Below, piece after piece: positions 1 through 7,470 of a stretch of DNA of 33,471 nucleotides (positions within the stretch are counted from its first letter, which is position 1; the number at the start of each line of letters is the position of its first letter). The stretch lies in assembly GCA_017483805.1 (NCBI GenBank), contig JAFUUL010000011.1:1-33471 (forward strand), in the 5' to 3' direction. The stretch is from Prevotella sp. GTDB lineage: Bacteria > Bacteroidota > Bacteroidia > Bacteroidales > Bacteroidaceae. The notes below the pieces were generated by a model. It ran no database searches. It was not told where the DNA came from and worked only from the letters and a program-made list of their open reading frames with translations. A program made the position numbers and the translations under genes.

Positions 1-223
1 CAGCCACTCGCTGGGCATCTGCTACGAGGGCGGGCTGGACATACGCGGCCGTCCTGCCGACACCCGCACCGAGGCTCAGCGCGCCTCGCTCCGCCGACTG
101 CTGGAGGATCTGCACAGGGCCTACCCCCGCGCCCTGATCGTAGGCCACCACGACCTGAATCCCCAGAAGGCCTGCCCCTGCTACCCGGTGGTGACGGAGT
201 ACGCCGACCTGCAGCCGAAATGA
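1..223 (+). CDS. N-acetylmuramoyl-L-alanine amidase, C-terminal part
   Basis: The gene runs in from the left edge; codons from position 2 to the TGA at 221-223 give 73 residues. The fragment carries the second half of an Amidase_2 / T7-lysozyme-like fold: a start resembling HSLGICYEGG, an alpha-helical stretch with TEAQ, and the end motif IVGHHDLNP followed by KACPC. In this family the late His and Cys are zinc ligands or lie next to them, and the enzyme cleaves the amide between muramic acid and L-alanine in peptidoglycan. Small amidases of this type are common in Bacteroidales, both as chromosomal genes and in mobile elements; the missing N-terminus prevents deciding on a signal peptide. 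A strong hairpin follows the stop codon. Confidence 0.8.
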   Translation, partial: SHSLGICYEGGLDIRGRPADTRTEAQRASLRRLLEDLHRAYPRALIVGHHDLNPQKACPCYPVVTEYADLQPK

Positions 224-227
224 AGGA

Positions 228-264
228 AATGGCGACTGTCCCTGAGGACGGCCGCCATTATTTT
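228..264 (+). terminator. Hairpin after the amidase gene
   Basis: Arms AATGGCG (228-234) and CGCCATT (253-259) pair perfectly. Inside them a second stem, GTCC (238-241) with GGAC (246-249), closes a CTGA loop. The sequence ATTTTG follows. It begins 5 nt after the amidase stop, so it is probably an intrinsic terminator, although the T tract is short. Confidence 0.55.
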
Positions 265-316
265 GAATGGAAAGAGTCTTTTCTCCTCAAAATTTCGTAC
301 CCTATGGTGCAATTTG

Positions 317-348
317 TCGGGCAAAACTTGCATTTGCCCGATTTTTTT
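317..348 (+). terminator. Perfect 9-bp hairpin with T7 tract, overlapping the next promoter
   Basis: TCGGGCAAA (317-325) and TTTGCCCGA (333-341) form a perfect 9-bp stem with a 7-nt loop, followed directly by a run of T (342-348). This is a textbook intrinsic terminator on the plus strand. It lies in the -33 region of the promoter for the LUD gene, so termination of upstream transcription and initiation of the next gene share the same bases. Confidence 0.7.
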
Positions 349-358
349 CGTATCTTTG
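327..358 (+). promoter_or_regulatory. Bacteroidota-type promoter for the LUD gene
   Basis: The -7 element TATCTTTG sits at 351-358 and fits TAnnTTTG exactly. A CTTG at 327-330 lies 20 bp upstream and could serve as the -33 element, inside the loop of the terminator hairpin. Expected transcription start is near 364, which would leave a leader of under 10 nt before the ATG at 372. Confidence 0.6.
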
Positions 359-371
359 CCCTCAAAGTAAT

Positions 372-1007
372 ATGACACCAAAAGAACTAAGAAACGAGCG
401 ACTGGCGGAGCGGCTCATCAGGAACCTACAGCGCCGCCATATAGAGGGCTTCTATTGTCCGACGGGCGAAGAGGCCGTGAAGAAAGTTTCGGAACTCATC
501 GCTGACGGCAGTTCAGTGACGTGGGGCGGCACGATGACGGTGCGCGACCTTGGTATTCCCGATGCGCTGAGGAGCAGGGGGACGCTGGAAGTGCTTGACC
601 GCGACCTGGTTGAGACGCCGGAGGAGAAGTATGCCATGTACCTCAGGGCGTTCTCGACAGACGTCTATCTGACCAGTGCCAATGCCATATCGGAGGATGG
701 CGTCATCGTGAATATCGACGGCAACGGCAACCGTGTAGCAGCCATCACGTGGGGCCCGAAGAAGGTCATCTTCGTCGTAGGCCTCAACAAGGTGGCCCAG
801 ACGGTAGAGGCTGCCCTTTCAAGGGCACGAGGAACGGCATCGCCTATCAATGCAGCACGCTTCGACATCCAGACACCTTGTCAGATGGATGGTGTGTGCC
901 ACAACTGCAACTCGCCGGGATCCATCTGCAACTACGTACACTTCCTCAGAAACTCGCCCCAAGGCCGCCATGTGGTAGTGCTCGTTGGCGAGGATTTGGG
1001 GTATTAG
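372..1007 (+). CDS. LUD domain-containing (LutC/YkgG-like) protein
   Basis: The 211-residue product is a stand-alone LUD (DUF162) domain, the fold shared by LutC and the N-terminal half of LutB in lactate utilisation. WGGTMT (51-56) and TSANAISEDG (101-110) match the conserved glycine and serine-alanine-asparagine motifs of the family. The C-terminus has a Cys cluster (C170, C176, C179, C186), a pattern seen in stand-alone family members and possibly metal-binding. No lutA or lutB neighbour is present, so a role in lactate oxidation is not supported by context; the substrate is unknown. The start at 372 was chosen over a GTG/ATG further upstream because the predicted -7 box ends at 358 and the domain begins here. 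Convergent with the GH25 gene. Confidence 0.8.
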   Translation: MTPKELRNERLAERLIRNLQRRHIEGFYCPTGEEAVKKVSELIADGSSVTWGGTMTVRDLGIPDALRSRGTLEVLDRDLVETPEEKYAMYLRAFSTDVYLTSANAISEDGVIVNIDGNGNRVAAITWGPKKVIFVVGLNKVAQTVEAALSRARGTASPINAARFDIQTPCQMDGVCHNCNSPGSICNYVHFLRNSPQGRHVVVLVGEDLGY

Positions 1008-1043
1008 GAGCGGGGGGGCAGGTGCTGGTCTACTAACCGCAGA

Positions 1044-1961
1044 TTACTTGTACGCATCCACGCCGATGGTCTCCTGGGAGCCCAGGGTGAGTTGGCGCAG
1101 GTCGTAGAAGGAGCCGTTGTAGATGTCGAAGTCCACGGGGCCCTTGATGCCGGGCAGGCTGCCCGCATCGGTGTGCTGCCAGAACTTCCACGGGCCCTGA
1201 TACTCGAGCGAGTCCACGTAGTAGTGGGCTATCCAGTAGGGGTACTGGTCGAAGACGGGGTCGTTGAGGTACTGGAGTTTGAACTTGTAGTAGGTGTAGA
1301 GGATGGGCTTCACGTCGTAGTGGCGCTCCACCAGGCGGAGCCACTGCAGTACGCTCTGGCGAAACTCGTCGTCGGTCTGCGTGCGGGGCTTCTGCTCCAC
1401 GTCGAGCACTGGCGGCAGGTCGCCCCGCTCGAGGGTGACGGTGGAGATGAAGTGGCGGGCCTGGGCTTCGGCTGAGGACTGGGTACTATAATAATGGTAC
1501 GCACCGCGCGTGAAGCCGTACTCGCGGGCATCGTGGAAGTTGCGCTCGAAGCGGTCGTCCACGCGATTGGCGCCCTCGGTGGCCTTGATCATGACGAAGC
1601 GTATGGGGCACTCGTCGATGGTGCCCTGACGGCGCAGCAGTTCCCAGTCGATGTCGCCCTGATAGTGAGAGACGTCGATGCCGTGGATGTCGTAGCCCTC
1701 GGGGTAACTGACCTCGCCGTAGAGGGCGCGCCAGCGGAAGCCGTAGGGCGAGACGAAGAAGTAGTAGAAGAACCAGACGTAGACGGCGGCGATGGCCAGT
1801 CCGCCCAGCCACCAGGCCCATCCGGGCACCACGTCGTAGAGGCGCATGGCCAGACGCCGCAGCAGAGAGGGCCTGCGACGGTTGACAACAGAAGTCAGAC
1901 GGCGCTTCGAGGCGTTCGTCTGACTTCCTTTCTTGGTCTGTCTGTGTCTTCCCTGAGGCAT
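1044..1961 (-). CDS. Membrane-anchored GH25 lysozyme (N,O-diacetylmuramidase)
   Basis: A 305-residue protein with a basic, Arg-rich N-terminus (1-46), one hydrophobic segment (about 47-70, Trp/Tyr-rich) and a GH25 barrel from about 90 to 295. Family landmarks are visible: GIDVSHYQG with D96, KATEG with E129, LDVE with D187 and E189, and FDIYNG near 278. GH25 enzymes cleave the beta-1,4 bond between MurNAc and GlcNAc. The single N-terminal helix suggests a periplasm-facing domain tethered to the inner membrane, hence wall remodelling more than secretion. Its ATG (1959-1961) directly abuts the stop codon of pfp, so the two are almost certainly co-transcribed, an odd functional pairing. Family assignment is firm; physiological role is inferred. 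Confidence 0.9.
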   Translation of the reverse strand: MPQGRHRQTKKGSQTNASKRRLTSVVNRRRPSLLRRLAMRLYDVVPGWAWWLGGLAIAAVYVWFFYYFFVSPYGFRWRALYGEVSYPEGYDIHGIDVSHYQGDIDWELLRRQGTIDECPIRFVMIKATEGANRVDDRFERNFHDAREYGFTRGAYHYYSTQSSAEAQARHFISTVTLERGDLPPVLDVEQKPRTQTDDEFRQSVLQWLRLVERHYDVKPILYTYYKFKLQYLNDPVFDQYPYWIAHYYVDSLEYQGPWKFWQHTDAGSLPGIKGPVDFDIYNGSFYDLRQLTLGSQETIGVDAYK

Positions 1962-3599
1962 TTACTTAGCCTGTTCGAGAGCCAGCGTGCGGGTGGGCTG
2001 GTCGCACACCTCGCTGGATCCCCAGTACTGGATGGGGCCGGGATAGACGTAGGCCGTCTCGCGTGCCCAGCGGTCGCGCTGAGCGGCAAAGGTCTTGAAG
2101 GGTGCACCGTCGAGTTCGACCAGGGCCTTGCGTATGACGGGCTTCATCTCGCCGTTGCGGCGCTCCATGTTCATCATCATCGTGATGGGCACGCCGCCAG
2201 CCTTCCACTCGTCGGCGGGAGCCGTGGTGTTCTTCACGATGGCCATGTAGCCGGTCTTGCCGGCAGCGATGAGTTGGGCTGCGCTGGTGCCCAGGGCATA
2301 GCAGTAGTCGGCGTCGAAGTTGGAGGGAGCGGCGCAGCGTCCCTCGTAGCCGAAGAAGTGGTGCTGAGTGGCAAACTTGCCCTTGTAGGTGCCGGCCTTC
2401 TTCATCTTCTCCAGTTTCTGGGCCACCATGGTGGAGAGCAGTTTCTCGGTCTCGATCAGGCTCACCTGCACGTTGCCGTGAGGATCGCGGTCGAGGGCCA
2501 ACTGACGGGCCACGCCCACGGGCAGGCTGTTGAATACGGTCAGGTTCTCCTCGCTCAGGTGGCTCTTGGCGAAGTCCACCTGCTCGTCGCGGCTGATGTC
2601 CTTAGCCTCGGGCAGGGCCAGCACGTCGTTCAGTTGGGCGATGAGTTTCTTGATGGCAGGGATGAACTCGATGACACCCTCGGGGATGATGACGGTGCCG
2701 AAGTTGTTGCCGTCGGCAGCGCGCACGGCCACGGCGTGGGCGATGTACTCCACGATGTCGGCCAGGCTCATGCCCTTCTGCTCGATCTCCTCGGAGACGA
2801 GGCAGATGTTGGGCTGGGTCTGCAGGGCGCACTCCAGGGCGATGTGGCTGGCCGAGCGGCCCATCACCTTGATGAAGTGCCAGTACTTGCGGGCCGAGTT
2901 GCAGTCGCGCTCGATGTTGCCGATCAGTTCCGAGTAAGTCTTGCAGGCGGTGTCGAAGCCGAAGGAGGTCTCGATCTGCGAGTTCTTCAGGTCGCCGTCG
3001 ATGGTCTTCGGGCAGCCGATGACCTGCACGCCGTACTGCTTGGCGGCATAGTATTCGGCCAGCACGCAGGCGTTGGTGTTAGAGTCGTCGCCGCCGATGA
3101 TGACGATGGCCTTGATGTTCAACTGGCGGATGATCTCGAGGCCCTTCTCAAACTGCTCGACCTTCTCCAGTTTGGTGCGGCCGGAGCCGATCATGTCGAA
3201 GCCGCCGGTGTTGCGGTACTCGTCGACGATCTCCTTGGTCAGTTCCATGTAGTTGTGGTCCACCAGTCCGCCGGGGCCCAGGATGAAGCCGTAGAGGCGG
3301 TTGTCGGGGTTCAGGCGCTTCACGGCGTCGAAGAGGCCGGTGATGACGTTGTGGCCGCCAGGGGCCTGACCACCACTGAGGATGATGCCCACGTTCATGG
3401 GCTCATACTGCTGCTCCTCGCCCGGAACAAACTCCACGAGGGGCATGCCATAGGTATTGGGGAAGAGGGCCTTGATCTCTTCCTGATTGTCTACACTCTG
3501 TGTGGGTGCGCCCTCCACAGCCTTCACAGCCCCCTTCAGGCCGCGGGGCAACTTGGGCTGATAGGCTGCTCTTGCAATCTGCAATGCACTTTTTTCCAT
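1962..3599 (-). CDS. pfp: Diphosphate--fructose-6-phosphate 1-phosphotransferase
   Basis: This 545-residue enzyme belongs to the long PPi-dependent phosphofructokinases, which interconvert fructose 6-phosphate and fructose 1,6-bisphosphate with pyrophosphate in the cytoplasm. GGQAPGGHN (76-84), GGDDSNTNA (169-177), PKTIDGDL (197-204) and MGRSASH (246-252) are all present. The Asp in GGDDS and the Lys in PKTIDGD replace the Gly residues of ATP-dependent enzymes and are the established signature of PPi use. Length matches the long clade of about 550 residues. A promoter is visible on the minus strand at 3644-3651. The gene is first of two, with the GH25 gene immediately after it. Confidence 0.95.
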   Translation of the reverse strand: MEKSALQIARAAYQPKLPRGLKGAVKAVEGAPTQSVDNQEEIKALFPNTYGMPLVEFVPGEEQQYEPMNVGIILSGGQAPGGHNVITGLFDAVKRLNPDNRLYGFILGPGGLVDHNYMELTKEIVDEYRNTGGFDMIGSGRTKLEKVEQFEKGLEIIRQLNIKAIVIIGGDDSNTNACVLAEYYAAKQYGVQVIGCPKTIDGDLKNSQIETSFGFDTACKTYSELIGNIERDCNSARKYWHFIKVMGRSASHIALECALQTQPNICLVSEEIEQKGMSLADIVEYIAHAVAVRAADGNNFGTVIIPEGVIEFIPAIKKLIAQLNDVLALPEAKDISRDEQVDFAKSHLSEENLTVFNSLPVGVARQLALDRDPHGNVQVSLIETEKLLSTMVAQKLEKMKKAGTYKGKFATQHHFFGYEGRCAAPSNFDADYCYALGTSAAQLIAAGKTGYMAIVKNTTAPADEWKAGGVPITMMMNMERRNGEMKPVIRKALVELDGAPFKTFAAQRDRWARETAYVYPGPIQYWGSSEVCDQPTRTLALEQAK

Positions 3600-3643
3600 A
3601 GAAAACAGTTATTAATAAGTTAAAATAATATCGTTTTGCCGTG

Positions 3644-3651
3644 CAAAATTA
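3644..3651 (-). promoter_or_regulatory. -7 element upstream of pfp
   Basis: Read on the minus strand this is TAATTTTG, a full match to TAnnTTTG, 44 bp before the pfp ATG. No good TTTG is seen 19-21 bp further upstream, so only half of the promoter is supported. Confidence 0.45.
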
Positions 3652-3702
3652 CATAATTCCCGGGAAAAAACACCACGTTTAACGCTTTTTTTGTATTTAC
3701 GC

Positions 3703-3733
3703 TTTGCCGTTTCAGATATTTTGCCTATCTTTG
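3703..3733 (+). promoter_or_regulatory. Promoter of the 3763-10064 gene chain
   Basis: TTTG (3703-3706), a 19-bp spacer and TATCTTTG (3726-3733) make a complete Bacteroidota vegetative promoter. Transcription should start near 3740 and give a leader of about 20 nt before the ATG at 3763. It is divergent from the pfp promoter in the 163-bp intergenic region. Confidence 0.75.
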
Positions 3734-3762
3734 CTCAGACGAAATAAAAACACTTGACATCT

Positions 3763-4032
3763 ATGGCTAACAAAAGAACACTCAAACACGCTATCAACCT
3801 GGTATGCGACGAACTGTTTACCGAGGCCGTGGCGGCATCACTCTACGGCAACGACAACAATCATGGCAACGCCGAAGCCCTGATCTACAGCATCCTGCGC
3901 ACGCAGAGCGACTTCGTGTGCCGCGTATCCCACCCCGAGCCCGGCATGAAGCCCCACCTTTACTATAAAGACCTGCGCGAAAAATTCTCCGCCCAGGTCA
4001 GCGAAATCGTAGACCAAATCAACAACCTGTAG
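3763..4032 (+). CDS. Small conserved-looking protein of unknown function (89 aa)
   Basis: I do not recognise a named family. The 89-residue product begins MANKRTLKHAIN and is mostly helical by eye, with Asp/Asn-rich GNDNN near 32-36 and a C-terminal helix ending DQINNL. There is no signal peptide or membrane segment, so it is probably cytoplasmic. The ATG at 3763 is preferred to the in-frame TTG at 3754 because it sits about 20 nt from the predicted transcription start. Its TAG (4030-4032) touches the ATG of the acyltransferase gene, so the two are translationally coupled. A complete promoter lies directly upstream, which supports a real gene. Confidence 0.75.
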   Translation: MANKRTLKHAINLVCDELFTEAVAASLYGNDNNHGNAEALIYSILRTQSDFVCRVSHPEPGMKPHLYYKDLREKFSAQVSEIVDQINNL

Positions 4033-4587
4033 ATGTGGCAGAAACTCTGTAAGTGGCTCTTGTACAAGCAACTGGGATGGACAGCCCAGGTCACTGAGCC
4101 CCATCCTGACAAGTATATCATCTGCCTGGCCCCGCACACCAGCAACTGGGACTTCCTGTACGGTCAACTCTACAACGGCGCACACGGACTGCAGAGCAAC
4201 TTCCTGATGAAGAAGGAGTGGTTCTTCTGGCCCCTGGGCCCCATCTTCCGCGCCATGGGCGGCATACCCGTCTACCGTCAGAAGCACACCAGCATGACCG
4301 ACTCGATGGCCGAGGCCGCCCGGCGAGCCAAGACCTTCCACCTCTGCATCACCCCCGAGGGCACACGCTCGCGCGTGGAGGAATGGAAGAAGGGCTTCTA
4401 CTTCATAGCCCTGAAGGCAGAGATGCCCATCCTGCTCTACGGACTGGACTACCAGCGGAAGCACATACAGTGCACCAAGACCATCATCCCCTCCGGCGAC
4501 CTGGAGAAGGACATGCGGGAGATCAAACTCTACTTCAAGGACTTCAAGGGCAAGAAGCCCGAAAACTTCACCATAGGCAATGTATAG
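4033..4587 (+). CDS. Lysophospholipid acyltransferase family protein
   Basis: A 184-residue protein of the PlsC-like acyltransferase superfamily. The catalytic HX4D motif is HTSNWD (H35, D40), the substrate-binding block GGIPVYR lies at 76-82, and PEGTRSR at 108-114 is the third conserved block. These enzymes transfer an acyl chain to a lysophospholipid or related acceptor at the inner membrane. At 184 residues it is short compared with PlsC and lacks an obvious N-terminal membrane helix, matching the small Bacteroidales members annotated as glycerol acyltransferases; the acceptor is not known. It starts directly after the preceding stop and its end overlaps the next ATG by 8 bp. Confidence 0.85.
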   Translation: MWQKLCKWLLYKQLGWTAQVTEPHPDKYIICLAPHTSNWDFLYGQLYNGAHGLQSNFLMKKEWFFWPLGPIFRAMGGIPVYRQKHTSMTDSMAEAARRAKTFHLCITPEGTRSRVEEWKKGFYFIALKAEMPILLYGLDYQRKHIQCTKTIIPSGDLEKDMREIKLYFKDFKGKKPENFTIGNV

Positions 4588-7132
4588 ACTCCTGCTCATG
4601 CTGGCCCTATCGGCCTTTCTCTGCACGGCAGAGGCTCAGCAGCCCTGGGTGACCAACGCGTCGCGCCCCTACTCCATCGACCACGGACTGGAGGGGCGCC
4701 ACCTGTCAGTCTGGGCCAGCCACGGACGCTACTACGACAACGACAAGGGCGACTGGCGGTGGCAGCGGCCAGCCCTGTTCTGCACCAACGAAGACCTCTT
4801 CACCCAGACCATCGTGGTGCCCTATCTCATACCCATGCTCGAGAATGCCGGAGCCGTGGTCTTCACCCCGCGCGAGCGCGACTGGCAGCGCAACGAGGTG
4901 ATCGTGGACAACGACGACACCAGCGACCTGGTGCAGTATCGCGAAGAGGCCATACGCAAGCCCTGGACGCAGGCCCCGCAGCCCGGCTTTGCCCAGCACG
5001 CGGGCCACTACCAGGACGGCGAGAACCCCTTTACGGCCGGCACCGCACGCATGGCCGAAGCCACCCACAGCCAGCACAAGGTGAGCATGGTCAGTTATCA
5101 GCCGCAGATACCCGAGGACGGCCGCTACGCCGTCTACGTGAGTTACCAGACCCTGCCCACGAGCGTCGACGATGCCCACTACACCGTCTACCACAAGGGC
5201 CAGAAGACCGAGTTCCGCGTCAACCAGCAGATGGGCGGCTCCACGTGGGTCTATCTGGGCTCGTTTGAGTTTGCCGCAGGCTGCACGGAGGAGAACCGCG
5301 TGGTGGTGAGCAACCACAGCCAGCAGAAGGGCCTCGTCACGACCGATGCCGTGCGCTTCGGAGGCGGCATGGGCAACATAGAGCGCGGCGGCGAGGTGAG
5401 CGGACTGCCCCGATGCCTGGAGGGCGCACGCTACTATGCCCAGTGGGCCGGCATGCCCTACGACGTCTACTCGTCGAAGCAGGGCGTCAACGACTATGGC
5501 GACGACATCAACGCCCGCTCGCTGATGACCAACCTGCTGTGCGGCGGCTCCGTCTATGCCCCCGACTCGGCAGGGCGCGGTGTGCCCCTGGAACTCAGTC
5601 TGGCCGTACACAGCGACGCTGGCTATACGGACACGGGACTGGGCGTCTACGGCACACTGACCATCTGCACCACCCAGAAGGGCGACTCGGCACTGGCCAA
5701 CGGCGAGAGCCGACAGGCATCGAAGACCCTGGCCACCATGCTGCTGGAGAACACCACGCGCGACCTGCAATATAAATATGGTACGTGGGTGGCCCGCAAG
5801 ATCTACGACCGCAACTACTCGGAGACCCGTGTGCCCATCGTGCCCAGCGCCATACTGGAGACCATGTCGCACCAGAACTTCGGCGACATGCGACTGGGCC
5901 AGGACCCCAACTTCCGCTTCACGCTGGCACGCTCCATCTACAAGACCCTGCTGCGCTACATGGCCAGCCGCCACGACCAGAAGGCCGTGGTGCAGCCTCT
6001 GGCCCCCGACAACCTGCACATCGAGTTTACCGACCGCGAGGGCGAGGTCAGGATCAGTTGGCGCGGCATCGTGGACAGCCAGGAGCCCACGTCGCAGCCC
6101 ACGGGCTACGTGCTCTACATGGCACAAGACCAGGGCGACTTCGACAACGGCACCCACCTGCGCGGCTCGTCGTGCACGGTCAGGCTCGTGCCCGGCGTGC
6201 TCTACAGTTTCCGCGTGACGGCCACCAACGAGGGCGGCCAGAGTTTCCCCACCGAGGTGCTCTCGGCACTCTACAGCCCCCAGGCACGCCGCACGGCCCT
6301 CATCGTCAACGGCTTCCACCGCCTCTCGTCGCCTGCCATCAGTAAGAACGGCCAGGGCTTCGACATCGGCGAAGACATAGGCGTATCCTACGGACGCACC
6401 CCCGGCTGGCTGGGCGCCCAGCAGGTGTTCGACACCAGCCGCATGGGCATAGAGGACTCCACGGGCCTGGGCTACTCGTCGGCAGAACTGGCCGGACTCT
6501 TCATTGCCGGCAACGACCTGAGCGACGTGCGCCTGCATGCCGAGGCCCTGCAACTGGCCGGCGGCTACAACATACTGAGCACCTCGGCACAGGCCATAGA
6601 GAACGGCGAGATCACGCTCGGCCCGGCCTACGCCGTCGTCGACCTGCTGCTCGGACTGGAGCGCAACGACGGCCACAGCCTGGTGCCCTACAAGTCGTTC
6701 CCCTCCGCCATCCAGGCCCAACTGCGCGGCTACACCGCTACCGGCGGCAACCTGCTGGTGAGCGGCGCCTACGTGGGTACCGACATGCCGTCGGCCGACG
6801 AGCAGGCCTTCCTCAGCCAGGTGCTCAAGGTGAGACACGAGGGCGTGAACCGACTGGACGACAGCACCATCAGCGGACTGGGCACCACCTTCACGTTCCA
6901 CCGCCTGCTGAACGAGCAGCACTATGCCGCCACCCAGAGCGACCTGCTGATGCCCACGTGCGAGGGGGCCTTCCCAGCCATGGTCTATGCCAACCAGACG
7001 AGTGCTGCCGTGGCCTATGCCGGAGCCGACTACCACGCCTTCACGATGGGCTTCCCCTTCGAGTGCATCACCGATGCACAGAAGCGTGCATCCATCATGC
7101 GAGGAATCATGAACTTCCTAACAAACAGATAG
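4580..7132 (+). CDS. Secreted N-acetylmuramoyl-L-alanine amidase-like protein with golvesin-type insert and Fn3 domain
   Basis: The 850-residue protein has a signal peptide (1-19, cleavage near AEA-Q). Amidase_3 motifs are split: ASHGRYY (H48) and NEDL (E71) at the N-terminus, then AVHSD (H344) and ILETMSHQN (E427), consistent with two zinc His, a zinc Glu and the catalytic Glu. About 135-265 is an inserted beta-rich domain resembling the golvesin/xanthan-lyase C-terminal-like domain. A fibronectin type III-like domain covers about 474-566 and a Rossmann-like or class I amidotransferase-like domain about 570-850. It would act on peptidoglycan in the periplasm or at the surface. Bacteroidales relatives are often annotated as xanthan lyase, which the motifs do not support. 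It overlaps the acyltransferase gene by 8 bp. Confidence 0.8.
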   Translation: MYRLLLMLALSAFLCTAEAQQPWVTNASRPYSIDHGLEGRHLSVWASHGRYYDNDKGDWRWQRPALFCTNEDLFTQTIVVPYLIPMLENAGAVVFTPRERDWQRNEVIVDNDDTSDLVQYREEAIRKPWTQAPQPGFAQHAGHYQDGENPFTAGTARMAEATHSQHKVSMVSYQPQIPEDGRYAVYVSYQTLPTSVDDAHYTVYHKGQKTEFRVNQQMGGSTWVYLGSFEFAAGCTEENRVVVSNHSQQKGLVTTDAVRFGGGMGNIERGGEVSGLPRCLEGARYYAQWAGMPYDVYSSKQGVNDYGDDINARSLMTNLLCGGSVYAPDSAGRGVPLELSLAVHSDAGYTDTGLGVYGTLTICTTQKGDSALANGESRQASKTLATMLLENTTRDLQYKYGTWVARKIYDRNYSETRVPIVPSAILETMSHQNFGDMRLGQDPNFRFTLARSIYKTLLRYMASRHDQKAVVQPLAPDNLHIEFTDREGEVRISWRGIVDSQEPTSQPTGYVLYMAQDQGDFDNGTHLRGSSCTVRLVPGVLYSFRVTATNEGGQSFPTEVLSALYSPQARRTALIVNGFHRLSSPAISKNGQGFDIGEDIGVSYGRTPGWLGAQQVFDTSRMGIEDSTGLGYSSAELAGLFIAGNDLSDVRLHAEALQLAGGYNILSTSAQAIENGEITLGPAYAVVDLLLGLERNDGHSLVPYKSFPSAIQAQLRGYTATGGNLLVSGAYVGTDMPSADEQAFLSQVLKVRHEGVNRLDDSTISGLGTTFTFHRLLNEQHYAATQSDLLMPTCEGAFPAMVYANQTSAAVAYAGADYHAFTMGFPFECITDAQKRASIMRGIMNFLTNR

Positions 7133-7134
7133 TT

Positions 7135-7470
7135 ATGACAAAAATAAAAACCAACGCTTCAGGCACAAGAAGCATCGAAGTGAGCGACCAGCACCTGGCC
7201 ACCATCGAGCAGTATCAACTGCTGCGCGACCTCATCGACTCCAACGGCTACGTAGACGAGCAGGTGCTCGACAAACTGCGCCTCAACATACGCGCCCTGC
7301 TCGAGTCGGACGGCGGCAGCGACAAGCAGTTGCTCGACCTCTGCCTCGACGTGGTCTATCACCCCAACATGAAGGCACTCGGCCTGCAGAACCTGCTGCA
7401 ACTCTACGTGGACTGGCAGAAGCAGCAGGCCACGGCCAACGACGACGCTGATGGAGTATCGGCTGACTGA
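7135..7470 (+). CDS. Protein of unknown function (111 aa)
   Basis: No family is recognised. The 111-residue product is predicted helical, acidic at the end (ANDDADGVSAD), and lacks a signal peptide, transmembrane segment or cysteine-rich motif apart from a single Cys in LLDLCLDVVYH. Two Leu-rich stretches (about 60-75 and 80-95) could form a helical hairpin or dimer interface. The ATG at 7135 is 2 nt after the amidase stop, and the gene ends 20 bp inside the ygiQ-like gene, so it is translated within the same mRNA. Use of both overlaps supports a real gene. Confidence 0.75.
   Translation: MTKIKTNASGTRSIEVSDQHLATIEQYQLLRDLIDSNGYVDEQVLDKLRLNIRALLESDGGSDKQLLDLCLDVVYHPNMKALGLQNLLQLYVDWQKQQATANDDADGVSAD

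Noticed and set aside
1011-1020. G-rich run as a possible phase-variable tract or G-quadruplex
   Set aside because: Only one short run of G after the LUD stop codon, with no further G-tracts at the needed spacing and no gene affected by its length.
1494-3623. Long plus-strand open frame opposite the pfp and GH25 genes
   Set aside because: It is antisense to two genes with clear catalytic motifs; Val/Gly/Ala/Leu-rich low-complexity translation is typical of a GC-rich shadow frame.
4706-7036. 776-codon minus-strand open frame opposite the amidase gene
   Set aside because: Composition is His/Val/Gly/Ala-rich with no domain, while the plus strand has a signal peptide and zinc-ligand motifs.
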